Positions 22,705-34,224 of a stretch of 64,000 nucleotides of DNA are shown piece by piece. The notes beneath the pieces are model-generated. The model ran no database searches. It was not told the origin of the DNA and was given only the letters and a program-made list of their open reading frames with translations. The stretch's first letter is position 1. The number at the start of each line of letters is the position of its first letter. The translations under genes and the position numbers were made by a program. Source of the DNA: Rhodocollybia butyracea (lineage: Eukaryota > Basidiomycota > Agaricomycetes > Agaricales > Omphalotaceae); the NCBI GenBank assembly GCA_015501585.1, contig JADNRY010000011.1, forward strand, positions 1 to 64,000, given 5' to 3'.

Positions 22705-25019
22705 CTACACCTTACCAGCGAACGTCGCCTCGTAGGTGTCGGTCCGCTCCATCTGGCCAACATTGAATCAAGCGAAGCATTGGCTCCCGCATTCGCATCG
22801 GCGTACGGATCCAAATTCGCGATGTTACTAGAACCAAAGTGCAACCCCAGCGACGTGTTTTCCTTCCCGTTGTCATTATCATTGGGGCTACCAAAATCAA
22901 ACTCGGGGGAATCGTGGAACACGCTAGGATCAAACGCATCATGGCTAGATAGATCAAATGCGTCGGCATCGAGATCCGCGAACTCGGAAAGCTGAGAGAA
23001 GTTCGCGAGGGTGTCGAGGGTTAGTTTCATCGATGGGAGAGGGAGGGAGGCGAATGAGCTGAAGTCGGTATCGGTGCTAGATGGGGCGAAGCCTTTGAAG
23101 TGGGAGGCGTTGTTGAGGATATCTGCGGGAGTGGGGAAGGCTTGGTTTTGATAAGGTCTGGGCCAAGTTGTCGTTGGACTCCTTCAGGGGAATCGCCTTC
23201 GGCGACGCTTACAGCGTCGTCGTTTGGATCCCATCCGAATAGATTATCGATGTCACCTTCATCCTCGGATAGATCTGTGAAGCTCCCTGATACGGATAAG
23301 GCAGGAGTCCTGGGTGATGAGGAAGCTGTTGAATAGCTCGAGCTTGCGCTCGGTGATAGTGATTGGAATACGGAAAGGTCTGCGAGACCGACAGAGAGTG
23401 CATGTGCATGAATTGGAGGGGTACGAGTTCAGACGCCCAGCTCGACGAACGCGATGCGTCAGGCGAATCTGCCGCTACAACAGGATCTACTCCACCCCAA
23501 GGTTTGAACTGAGCATCGAATGGGTCAGCGAAGTCTCCGTTATCGAGCCATGTGTTGAGAATGGGTAGAGAGAAACCGGTGAATGTCATCGGTGCAGGTG
23601 TAAGGGAAGCTTCGCTCGAGTTGTTCAGATGTGATACAAAAGAGGTTGGGTCTGATACACTGCGGAAACCAGCAAGGTTTACTGTTGTGCGGAGACGTTT
23701 GTTTGCTGATGAGGGAGGTTCGTCTGCATCTGCGAAGGTGTCGATGTCGGAGGAAGATACGGCGCGTTTACGTTTCAACGACGAGGTGGTATTGTTTATC
23801 GAGACCGAATCCTTCGGTGTATATGGCGGCGGCGAGTCAAGAGACGACTGCGAGGCATTGAGGGAAAGTGGTGATGGGGAGGTAGATAGCCTGTGGACCA
23901 AGTGGGTTAGCATACACGTGATAACCAAAGCAACGAAGAACAAAAAACAATGGCCAAGATCAAGTGGGCGCATCAATGAGAAATTGGAAATAGACAAAAA
24001 AAGACAATGCAGCGACGACGAGCGAGTATAAAAACACTAACCTCCTTCGTTTCACCTGTTCTTCCTCATCCTCATCGTCTGTATCCTCATCATTCTCCGG
24101 TCTCCTCCGTCTCTTCCTCTTCCGCTGCTCCTCCCTAATTGCCTTTGCTTTCTCGCCTAGCTCTGGCGTATACTGCACGACCTGACTAGTCACTTTGACT
24201 GCTAAGTCGCTTGGTTGTAGTTTATCTCTATAAAGCGCCTCCGCCGTGCTTCTGAGAACAGCGAAATGGAACGACTCTTCGGGTTCGATTCCTAGTGCAG
24301 AGTCCTGGAAATATTTCGTGCGGCGGAGATAAGGGCTTTTTTGGATGGGTATTTCACTGTATTTGTCGTTTCTTCTACTCGTGAGCGACGTCTACGAGCG
24401 TCTTCGTCCACTGAGCTGGAATGGGTGTTACTGAGGAGGGCGGTCCAGCCGATTTTACGACGAGTGTCGTTGAACCAGCGGTCAATGAGGTGTCGGGAAG
24501 TAGAAGTCGAGGAGGCAAAGCCGTCACGGACGGCAGTAGATGGATATGGGTTATGTAGGTTGGACAAAAGCCAACTGTAGGAGGGTGGAATGTAAGCCGG
24601 GAGGGGTGGTGTGGTGTCGCAAATTAGAGTCGGAGATGAGGAGCGGGAAGGAGGCGAGGGAGACGCAGAGCGGGATTTGGAGGGTGATGGAATGTCCAAT
24701 TTTAGTTCGTCGGCGTCGTCGAGAGGCAATGCGTGGAGCTTTTGCCCCATTTCCTCGGCATGATCTTGAACTTTAACTTCCAAATTCATAAAAGTATCAC
24801 AAAGCAGCTGCATGCACTCGCTGAGACCAACAGCCTGTAGACTGCTGTCTGAATCCAAGGTGCCTGCTTCATGGCTGCCCATAATGTCATCGACAAGCTG
24901 GACCAACCATTTTTGAAGTTATTTAGGTTGGAGCCTTGAATGCCAGCCAAGAAACCGTCAATAGATGATAGAAAGCGATCATCGAGCTCGAGCGTGTCGG
25001 CAGCATCTAAAACTACCAT
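22705..25019 (-). CDS. HD1: HD1-class homeodomain mating-type transcription factor
   Basis: HD1 proteins dimerise through their N-terminus with HD2 of a different mating type, and the pair controls the sexual programme in the nucleus. The start at 25019 gives an N-terminus LELDDRFLSSIDGFLAGIQG, then the dimerisation region and a homeodomain (about 24575-24450) ending RWFNDTRRKIGW, the HD1-type third helix. After it come a basic RKRKRRRR stretch, an intron at 24041-23891, KRKR, and a long Ser/Pro-rich tail ending TYEATFAGKV at 22705. Five single-base additions are needed to keep frame, near 24912, 24310, 23428, 23176 and 22755. The one at 24310 could instead be a 53-nt intron. Either the allele is decayed or the assembly drops homopolymer bases. 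The third helix has Asp where homeodomains usually have Asn51. Confidence 0.85.
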
Positions 25020-25194
25020 TGTTCAACAAGGAGGGAAAAATGGTGTGGAAATGAATCCGCGGGAGTTTAAGCCAGTAATTTGAAACTCCGACCCATTGTC
25101 TTCCGTGAGAACAGAGTTCTAAATTAGGCGAACAATGGCCTTTGCAAGAAAACATCACGGTTCACATTGTTAGCCTTCTGCTTTACTCTCCAAG
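25020..25194. promoter_or_regulatory. Bidirectional promoter between HD1 and HD2
   Basis: Only 175 bp separate the divergent start codons. Such a short shared promoter is typical of agaricomycete HD pairs and keeps both genes co-regulated. Individual binding sites could not be assigned by eye. Confidence 0.7.
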
Positions 25195-28100
25195 ATGGAC
25201 ATACAGAAACTCCGTGAGCTCCGCCAACGAGTCGCTAACTCAGGTGCCACCTGGAAGGCTGTTCACGACGAACGCTTTGGCCCTGTGAAACCATCTATTC
25301 CCGTATTCGACATTCCGCCCTTCCAGCTCATTGTTCCTGCTGCGTTTCAGGCTCAGGTGCAAGAGTATCAGCTTTCACCTCGCTCTCGTGAAGCCTTGCA
25401 GCGATCCCTTGATGACATGCTGGAAATGTACACTCAGCAGTTCAATAACTCTTCGCGGAACCTCGCCCAAGCAAGTACTACTCCTCAACTGCAGTCATTG
25501 TTACCAAACCTTCTAAAAATGCTGCGAGACCAGCTCCAGCAGTTCTTTGAAACGAACGGTTTACCCAAGCTTATGGACGCTGTCAAAGAGTTTTCGGAGA
25601 AATACCCGCCACAACTGAAACACACTCCCTCCCCTCGAGCATCCTCTACACGAACTGCTGCTCCCACAGCTCCCAAAACCAAAGTCATTCCTCCCTACGA
25701 AGCTCCTGTACTTTTCAACAAGGTTTGTCCACTTCCTGCGTCCTTCCTTCTCTTCCACATGCATTTCGAATATTCTATTGTTCTCGTATCTCTCGATTTC
25801 TCGATATCCGCTATTTCTTCCTGCACTCATTCAACGTTTACCCTCCCTTACCTCAGGAATACATCCCCATCCTCGAAACGTACTTCCAATTTGACGCTTA
25901 TCCGTCCAGTCAGGACAAGGATGTTATGGCTAAGCGCTCTGGAATGAGCTGGCACAGATTAACCATTGGGTGAGTCTCTTTCCTCTCTTATTGTCGCTGT
26001 GTCCTCTATAAGTGCTCCCGTACCGAGTGTTACATTATGTGGCGTACCTTTTGCCTCCATTCCTCCCTCCCACCTTCCCTATATCTTCCCTTTCCTCCTC
26101 CCGTTAAATCCCATAAGCCAGCTTATAACTAACTCCTTCTTTCTCGTGCGCCATTAGTTCCAAAACCGCCGCCGCACTACTAAAAACAAAGGTCTCGCCG
26201 TCATGCGGAGACGTGGGTCGGGTGTACCAGCGCCTTTTGGTGCAGATGTACCTTTTTTTTCCGACGTCTTGAATGGGAGAGATGCTTCACCTGAAACTGA
26301 GGACGGAGTAACTTCGGCAGAGGATAAGGAAAAGGAAAAGATGTTAGACTTATTCAAACCTTCTTCCCTGTCCTCGTTGTCGTCTTGCGCTCCTTCCGCA
26401 GACGAAGAAATGGACTTTTTGACGAATAACAAGTCCGGACTGAGCGCTGGAACGGGTCTTTCATCTGATGATCCGATACATATTGCTGCTGATTTTGGTC
26501 TCGATGGTACGTCTCACTTTCCATGAATACAGTACATCTACTTATACTAATCCGACTCATAGGCATAAACGACGGGATGACATTAACTTCTGCCGGAGAC
26601 GGGATCTCCATCCTTCAGACTATCGACGTCGTGGAGCGGATAACACGCGAGAAGGAGCGAGAGAAGAGAGAAAGGAGGGAAAAGGAGATGAGGGAAAAGG
26701 AAAGAGAGGTGTTGAAAGAGGAAGGCGTCAAGTATTTGGTGGGTGTCTTTCCTCTTTCGTACTTTCGAACCTTCCTCAGAACCGCTTTACTAACGTTATA
26801 TCTTTGCACAGAGCATAATAGCCCCTCGATATCCTGCTGCAGCCACCTCCTTCCCATCTTCCGCGTTCTCATTTACCTCTTCCCTTCCAGCCCCATCCAC
26901 AACATCAAACCCGCTCGAATCATGCGCCCCCTCTCCCACTACAAACACCTCCCTCTTCCCCGCCCCTTTCAGCCGGCCCCCTCCCGAATGCAGCGTTTTC
27001 AAGACAACTCAGCGTCCTAAGCTCCCTGAATCTACATGGATGCGCAAGGCTCCAGAGTCTAGCTATCTGATTCCTCCTCCTCCAACTGCTCTTACTCCTG
27101 CTGCTTCGTCTAAAGCCAAAGGGAAAGGAAAACAGGGCAACCGCAAAGACGGGAAGGATCCTAAAGGGAAGAGATTAACCAAGGCGGAGCAGGCAGCGAA
27201 AGAGGAGAAGGAGAGGAGAGAGGAGAAGGATTGGGAGCTTATGATGAATAGGCTTGGGCTTCTGGCTGTTGGGAAGGATAACGGGACTTTGCCTGCTCCT
27301 TCGTCTCTCCCGGAAGTCGTACCCTCGACCACCCTCCCGAATGACAGCACTTCGAATGAAACCGTTACTTCGTCGAACGGGAAATACACACTTACGGCGG
27401 CTCAGAAGAAAGCCAAGGCGATTTTGAAGAGCATTGGATTGGGGACTGATGCTGCGACGTGTGGGTATACGTATGAGTTGCCAAAGGCGCCGTTTTGGGC
27501 GATGGTTCGGAGTCGGGCCTCCTCTTCCTCGTCTACCACCTCGAACTCCACTTCCACAACCGTGGATACCGAGATGTCCGCGCCAAGTGTCCAGAGTGAA
27601 AACACAAAAAGCAAACAACGCGCACGGTCTCGATCTGCTACTCCCGCTGCTGGAGCAGTCTCCGTATCTTCTTCCCAGAAGAGAGATAAGACGACAAAGA
27701 AAGCACCGAAACCGGCTGCATTAGGCCCAAAGAGGAAGCCCAGAAATGCTCCTTCTGCTTCTACTTCGGTATTTTCCATCCGTGATTCTGCTTCTCCTTC
27801 GCGTGCAGGATCTATTCAGCCTAACCAGGTTGAGTCGAGAGAATCTACGCCTGTTCGGCAGAGCTCTGCCTCTACCTCTTCTTCATCCTCATCCGAACCC
27901 CGAACCCCCTCTCCCTCTGGTCCAGTCCCAGACGTCGAAGTCGTCGATGCTACCACCTCTGCTCTTTTTAATCTTAATGGGCTGCCCGAAGGATTCACAG
28001 CATTGGAGAGGATGGATACATTCGACGCATACAGCATTTCTTCCTTGGTGAAAGAGAATAATGTTTCCGCGCCTTCGCCGGCTCCGGTGGCTCCGGTCAG

Positions 28101-28725
28101 GCAGGCTACTATTCCCCAAGTCCAGGCTGTCCCGGCTCCTGCACCCTCCCCCGCTCCTCAAATCCATACTTCTGTCGTTCCCTCCCACACGCAACTCCAG
28201 TCGCAACCCCAGCCTCACACACAGCCACAATCCCAAGTATTCGACTATGCATTCGGAAACCCTTACCCCTCCGTCTCCACCTCTGCTACCACACACAACC
28301 CTGCCACTTCTGAAATAAACGCCTTCAACTTTGACAATATGGGAAGCGCTAGCGGTACCGGTACTTTTGACGCTCACCAGTTATTTTTTGGAAACGATGG
28401 GTTCAATATCGAGAATAATGCGAATAGCTTTAACGCACCCTCAAACGTTGGATATGCGAATCCCAGCTCGGACGCAATTTTTGGGTTCCCGCCGATGAAC
28501 GAGGTGGGTATGGGTGGAGGGTATGCTGCTGGTGTCCCCCAGATGAACCCGCAGATGAACGTGAACCAGATGGGTTCGCCGATGTCGTACATGAATATGG
28601 GAATGAGTGCGCAGGGAATGAACATCATGAATACGATGAATATGGGGTTAGGAATGGGGATGGGGATGAATGCGATGAACGGAATGAGTGTAGGTTCTGG
28701 AATGGGATTCCCTGGGGGATGGTGA
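25195..28725 (+). CDS. HD2: HD2-class homeodomain mating-type transcription factor
   Basis: HD2 is the partner of HD1 and carries the canonical DNA-binding homeodomain. Five exons are predicted: 25195-25722, 25857-25969, 26158-26506, 26563-26738 and 26812-28725, about 1026 residues. Exon 1 holds the N-terminal dimerisation region (from MDIQKLRELRQRV). The homeodomain spans exons 2-3 (YIPILETYFQFDAYP, SGMSWHRLTI, FQNRRRTTKNKG). The Trp of WFQNRR is lost unless one T is added at about 25966, which also puts the GTGAGT donor in phase 0; this is almost certainly a missing base. Exon 4 encodes a highly charged helix (REKEREKRERREKEMREKE). Exon 5 is a Ser/Pro/Gln-rich putative activation tail ending in Met/Gly/Asn repeats, with a Lys-rich region (KGKGKQGNRKDGKDPKGKR) as likely nuclear signal. 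Long for the class. Confidence 0.9.
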
Positions 28726-29060
28726 ATGTCGTGAACGTTGTGATTCTTTTTTTTTTCTTTGGTTCTGGTTCTGCTATCTCGTTCTCGTGATCTCTGCTAT
28801 CTCGCTGTCTCGCTGTCTCGATTTCTTTCTTTTTCTTTCTTTCTGTTTTATAGCTCTGATGTTATCATTTTTCTTCGTTTCTCGTTTCTCCGCATGTTTA
28901 CATATCTGCATTTTCTATCGTCTCTGCATTGCATTTACCTCGTCTACGCATTATGTATCAAATTTATTGTATCAAATATTCTTCGTCCCTCTGTAGTACT
29001 TATATATCTTTATACCTTATTTCTTACTCTTTTCCTCTTAGTACTCGCTCAATGCTAATG
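28726..29060 (+). other. 3' UTR of HD2
   Basis: A T/C-rich stretch immediately follows the HD2 stop. It mirrors the composition 3' of HD1. Long open frames in it are low-complexity pyrimidine translations and are not taken as genes. Confidence 0.45.
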
Positions 29061-31380
29061 AATTCCGCTTCGTCCAAGTGTTCAAACCCGTTGGGATGTA
29101 ATAATAGCTTGCCTAGGGAGTTGTAAACCAGCTGTGCTAAGACTGGTAATCACTCAGATCACAACGAGAACCAATTGTGAGGACCGCGCTATGATTGACG
29201 AAGCGGGAAGTAGCATACAGAACGTACAAGGTAAAGGCAAAGAACAACTAAGGAAACTGTAACAAAACGTGACAACAGTAAATAAAGATAACACCACGTG
29301 AATAACAGTAACAGTAAACCAGCAGGTTTACAGGAGTGTCTTTTTCAATTTCGACCCTCTGTCTAGCGACTCTGCACCGCTAAGACAATCGTGTATCCTG
29401 CGCTAGCGTTTTGTACGGTATTGCTTCAAGTACGGTTAACATACTGGTTGCACAACCTCTTGATCCCAAACCTTCAATTGGCTGTCCGTGGCTTCCTTCC
29501 TTCCCCCGAATGGAGGATGAGTGTAATTAACCCGCTTTGGCGGTAGTACTAATCCCATGGGCACGTTATCGCGAAATGATAGTACGGGAGCATCATACAG
29601 TATTAGCCTAGACATATAAGTAAAGTTCCCATAGGCTACAGCTATGACTATATGGCCATGGCCATTGTGGCTTGACAAGGTGTCAAGGTAGGCACAGGCT
29701 GTTGAATTGATCTATACATACGCACGTGGCTTACCATCACGGCCTGATCTCACAATTCGTCTCTTCCGAGCTCAAGCGCTCAAGAATGTTATTTAAATCC
29801 TATAATTATCCAGAAATGATGCTCCGTCGGGGATTAAGCGTTCTCCACTGAATCTCCTTTGACCACTCTTCTGTCAAAAATGAAATAACTCCCTCAGTAC
29901 TATGTCATCGTTTGTGATACCCTTCCTAAGTTCTCGGGTCTCCTCCTTTCTCCTCTTGATATTTTCGTCCCGTTGCATTGCATATATTTTGACGCATCAT
30001 ATCGATGGGACTATCGATGTCGCATAGCGAAAGAGGGCAAGATGGAGAGAAGGGAATGAAGAAGAACTTGATGATGAAGGAGGAAGAAAGACGTTGGCAA
30101 GTATTAGTGAGTTTCCGTTTGCTTCATTTGCTTCAGGCGTTGAGCTTAACGGTGCCTTCGTCTCCGAGTTTACAGCTTCTTACCCATTGGCATTCAACAT
30201 TAGTAAGTATCGTTCCTGAGGGCGTAGATCCGCCAGGTTGGCACATCTCCATTTATTAACAAAGTTATGTCGAGGTACTGGTCGATCTGTCCCACTCAGA
30301 TACCATCAAACCCTGAAGTCACATCAAAGTCACGGTGAAGGCGCTGAATCCGGGCAGGGGTCCCGGCTTGAACTACTGTTTCTAGTCATATCCATCACCG
30401 GGCGCTTCGGGTATTGTACCATTTTCAGCTGCCACCCCAGCCCGACACGCGTAAATTCCTTGTGTAAAATACTAGGAGGCACTTGAGGAGGCAGCTGGAG
30501 GATATACAGATTTCTTCCTTCCATAAGCTTCGTACTAGTATGACATTAAGTATTCAAATGGATTGAGCCTAATTATATGCCGTTCATCATCTGCAGGAAT
30601 ACTCTAACTAACCCCAGGAATACCTGCAATTGTGAGGCGAGTTTGCTTCAAGTTCGTACTGTCTTTCAGGGGCGCTGATGCGCTACCTACATATTAAGTA
30701 TACTTACTGACAAGCCGGTCACTCCGTTGTCACTTTTGGCCTCTCGTAAGGATAACATAAGGATCGAGTGGGACGGATCGAACCCGGACTCAGTTATGTC
30801 TGTCCATTTTGCTTTCAACTTAGATGAATTCAATGGATAAAATACTTGAATTGTTATTGTGTTACGATTTATACATAACAACTTAAGGTTTGACACAACT
30901 TGCTCCTGCTATGTCCGTGTTATGTCTCGCGCACAATCATTCGAATATTCCGATTCAGATAAGGTTCAATTAGGCTCACGTATAAGTTCGTCGTCCATGT
31001 GGTCTTGCAAAAACATACTATTTCAGCTACTTCTGGAGATCTAACGTTCGGTATGTTGTTTACAATAAACTGGTTGATACCACTCCAAATTCAGTGGAGT
31101 CTTCACCATGTTTGATTAAGCATTGGGTGGAATATCGAAAGGCCGAAGGCCATACTTTGGAGGCGAAGTTCATCCCAATGCGGTTTATAATCAGTCAGTA
31201 GTCAGCTTATCGATGTTATTTATTTACATATCGGATGTCGGTCAGAATACAAATTTTGGCAGATGTAGATATACATACATACTTACATACTCAAGTATGT
31301 AGTAACATAGAAACCCCCGTACAAGTTTAAACGTTGAGATCTATTCTATAGTTATATTCCGAATCTGCATTGGGCGCTTC
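29061..31380. other. Intergenic 2.3 kb, no recognised gene
   Basis: Scattered short frames occur, such as 84 codons at 30005-30259 (plus, with a charged start) and 80 codons at 29678-29436 (minus). No similarity is recognised and they are not repeated elsewhere in the window. This is the only sizeable non-duplicated stretch in the right arm. Confidence 0.3.
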
Positions 31381-31388
31381 GACGCAAG

Positions 31389-31396
31389 TATAAAAA
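31389..31396 (+). promoter_or_regulatory. TATA box of copy I
   Basis: 'tataaaaa' lies about 100 bp before the copy I start. The same 'agtataaa.gg' context precedes J (about 42600) and K (48663). Confidence 0.55.
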
Positions 31397-31496
31397 GGTC
31401 TCAGTCCAGACGACATTAGAACCGCCACCCGGTTATTTTAGATCGACTTGCGCCTCTCCCCAGGCGTACCCACCTCCCGCTCCACATACTCGAATC

Positions 31497-32331
31497 ATGT
31501 CCCCCTTTCCTGACTGCAAAGCACTCGTCGAAACAGAGAATGTTGCCCAAACTATCATTGGGTCGGCATCAAACCCCGAAAATCTGTGGATCTTTACTTC
31601 TGCCCTCGTCTTAATGACTATACTACTTCGATGCACAATATTTCCTTGTGTAACTCTACGCGGCCTGGAGGACACCGTCATATCTGCCGATAAAGTGCTG
31701 AAAGAACATATAGGCCTCGCCGTCGGCACTAGAAGCACCGACCTCTGCTATGTATCAGGGTTAGCACGAGGGCTACTGGATTTTGACGAGCATTTGGTCC
31801 GTAGAGATCGAGAGTGAGTATGCGTTGCTCTCCGTAGACTGAAATTAATTTTTTTCTTTCAAAGATACTTGGATCATGGAGACCCGGAACGTTCGCGTCG
31901 GTGAGTTTCCCAGTTTTCTTTCATATCGGTACGTCTACTCATGAACTGGTAGATGCATGGACTTTGAGGAGCGACTATGCCGGTATACATATACACTATC
32001 ATCTTATACTCCTTAATTGTCATGGCTAATATACTCTTCACATTGTTTGTTATAGAATCAAAGACGTTGTTCATGATCTACACCTAACATCTTCAACGCC
32101 AGTATGTTTGCGAAGTCGTTGGCGGCTATCCATCAGTCGTCTATATTCAATATCTTCTGCCTACAAGGAGATACATGCGCTGAGGCAGGACATAGAGGTA
32201 TGTAATGTGATCGTTGTTCCGTACTGCTGCTAACTTGCATTATGTAGTACTCCATTGTTGTGAGCGCCAAGTGGCAAAACAAGTTGAAACTAGATGTCGC
32301 TGCGTTAATTCGAGAACGCAGTGTCGGTTGA
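31497..32331 (+). CDS. FPCVTL-family small membrane protein, copy I (subfamily 3)
   Basis: Five exons are predicted: 31497-31813, 31865-31900 (36 nt), 31953-31982 (30 nt), 32056-32197 and 32248-32331. They total 609 nt, or 202 residues, open throughout. The N-terminus is MSPFPDCKALVETEN. A helix (LWIFTSALVLMTILL) is followed by CTIFPCVTLRGLEDT and DKVLKEH. Subfamily 3 lacks the CxxC of subfamilies 1-2 and has an extra 36-nt microexon encoding LDHGDPERSRR. Exon 4 ends YKEIHALRQDIE, the shared end of the family's long third exon. Exon 5 (YSIVVSAKWQNKLKLD) is the shared C-terminal block. The upstream TATA box and the downstream sphingomyelinase gene match copy K's context. Function is unknown. 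Confidence 0.75.
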
Positions 32332-33229
32332 TATTTTTCAAGGACTCGGATGTATATTATGTGAGCCATTTTATGTCTGGTTTCGCATATAAATTTTGAC
32401 CCAAGTCGAGCAGCTCATAGTTTGCCTTTTGGCCTTTTTTGTTGCACTACTTAGCTACTATATAGTATTCCCTCTCATGTGTCTTTGAAGTCAAACCGCC
32501 CATAAATATCACTCTTTCAACTTTGTTCGAATACAGATGAAATAAGGCCAAAGCGTTCGTTATCTCATCGGATCAAGAATGCCGCCGGTATAGCGGTCCT
32601 CCGGCGGGCCGATTACTACACGCCGATTACCACGAGGACATGAAACACGTTCCTTTATCGTGTTACAAAGGCTTCAAGCTTCAATTGTGGCATGCGCCGT
32701 CGTATAGCTGCAATTGTAACGAAGCTCTGAACCCTACGGCGGCGTACATGAGGAGGTGTTACTTTACCTGTCGATGTCAACAAACCTTTTTGGCTTCTAT
32801 CTGTCCTGTTCTTGAACTTTAGTCCCTCAAAATCAATCCTGACCTATTTGGTTGCTCATCGTATGAAACATCGCCGCCGTTGAAACATGCTTAGGCGAGT
32901 CGGGACCGAGAAGCTCACGAGTTGGGTAGATTGTTGTTTCGGCGAGTTGGTTTCAATCTGTTCACCTGGCTTCAGTACACTTTTGTTATGCCTCATGGTC
33001 CATTTCGTCGATTTTCCGTCTGACCGTCCCTTTCCCCTCATCCCATACGTCATCGCGTCATCCACAGTTCCGCACTCTTTGGCCCACTAGATTTCCACGG
33101 CCGCTTCTCATTTCTTTATCCACGGCTTCATCCCTCTTCACTATCACCTTCGTCCGCCTCTTCAACTCACTGCATGGAGTGAACGACCATTACTCGTGAC
33201 TCCTCTACACGACGTTAAAATCCTGGTTC
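32332..33229. other. Spacer between copy I and the inverted duplicate
   Basis: Nothing recognisable. Frames of 60-70 codons on both strands (for example 32640-32822 plus, 32887-33090 plus) have no visible relatives. Confidence 0.3.
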
Positions 33230-34200
33230 CTCCGCTTCCTACTCGGATTCGGGTATGAAGGGCAAATCGACTTGACCAACCAAAGCCGAACCAAGTAGAC
33301 AGCGCAGTGAAGGAGCAGATGCGGCACGAGAAGGGTTGTGAAGTAAGAGGTGTCTTTGAGTCTTTGCGAAGGTTCAGAGCGAGACTTTGCCCTTTTTCGA
33401 CAGTGCTGGGCGTCACAGGAACATCTGCATGGCACCTCTTCCTCCAACTCTTCTACCACTTTCAGCGCGGCCTCGAACTCTACTTTCTCGAGCTCTAATT
33501 TCTCCGTTACCGTGAATTCCAACTCATTGCTGTATAATTTCCACCGTACGTGGAATAGTTATTTCTTCTAAGAGACACGGCAAATATATTCTGTGCCAAG
33601 CCTTGCAGACCAGAATAGACTCGACTCATTGATATAGCTCAAGGTAAACTCGGGGTGTGATACTGAGATGTCAGGCTCCCGAATCAGTGGCAACACTGTC
33701 GCTAACCTTGAAACTTCAAGTTCAAACTCCTGCAGCAAGGATCTACGCACATCAAAAAATCCTTCGCGGCCTTGTTACCACGCAGTCATATCCGGCAAGG
33801 GCGCAGGTTCCTTGACTGATCCCTTCATTCATCGCCATAGATATAGTTCCTGCAATGTGCAAACAACAGTTGTTTTCGAATTTGCCCATGTTAATGTCAA
33901 TTTGGCTCCGCGATCTTACAGCGATCTTATCTCTTTGTGCATCTGTGATCTGGAGATCAAATTGCAAATTCCAGTCAAAGCGTTCATTATCGGATTGCAG
34001 ATACCACAGGACCGCACGTTGTCTGTGCTTGTGACTTCGTACAAGCTTCTTCCGACCTATGAACTGACACGGTGGTGCAACGCATAGGAGATTGTACCGT
34101 AATAAGGTATATTGTGGACACGATCTGAACACGTTCTTGGGTCGCCTGCCCAGATTGCTCAACAGAATTCTTGGGCTTATAATGCTCAGCTTTGCGCTCA
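33230..34200. repeat. Inverted duplicate of 19070-19840, upstream of the sphingomyelinase gene
   Basis: Includes repeat R (33660-33860) and the block ending 'cggtggtgcaacgcat'. The Glu-rich minus frame (VEELEEEV, 33522-33205) has an equivalent in the left arm but only in part, so it is not called a gene. The segment acts at least as the 5' flank of the sphingomyelinase-like gene that follows 25 bp later. Confidence 0.7.
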
Positions 34201-34224
34201 ATACTCCTTGCTCCTTCCCTTCTC

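Noticed and set aside
23552..24031. 159-codon plus frame opposite HD1
   Set aside because: Shadow of the HD1 C-terminal exon; its sequence has no domain character.
27889..28377. 162-codon minus frame inside HD2 exon 5
   Set aside because: Antisense shadow of a Ser/Pro-rich coding exon; no splice or start context, and HD2 explains the region.
29061..31380. MIP (mitochondrial intermediate peptidase), the usual HD-locus neighbour
   Set aside because: Looked for its HExxH region and length on both sides of the HD pair; nothing resembling it is present in this window.
33205..33522. 105-codon Glu-rich minus frame as a gene
   Set aside because: Only its first part is conserved in the inverted duplicate at 19650-19830 and the frame is not maintained there.
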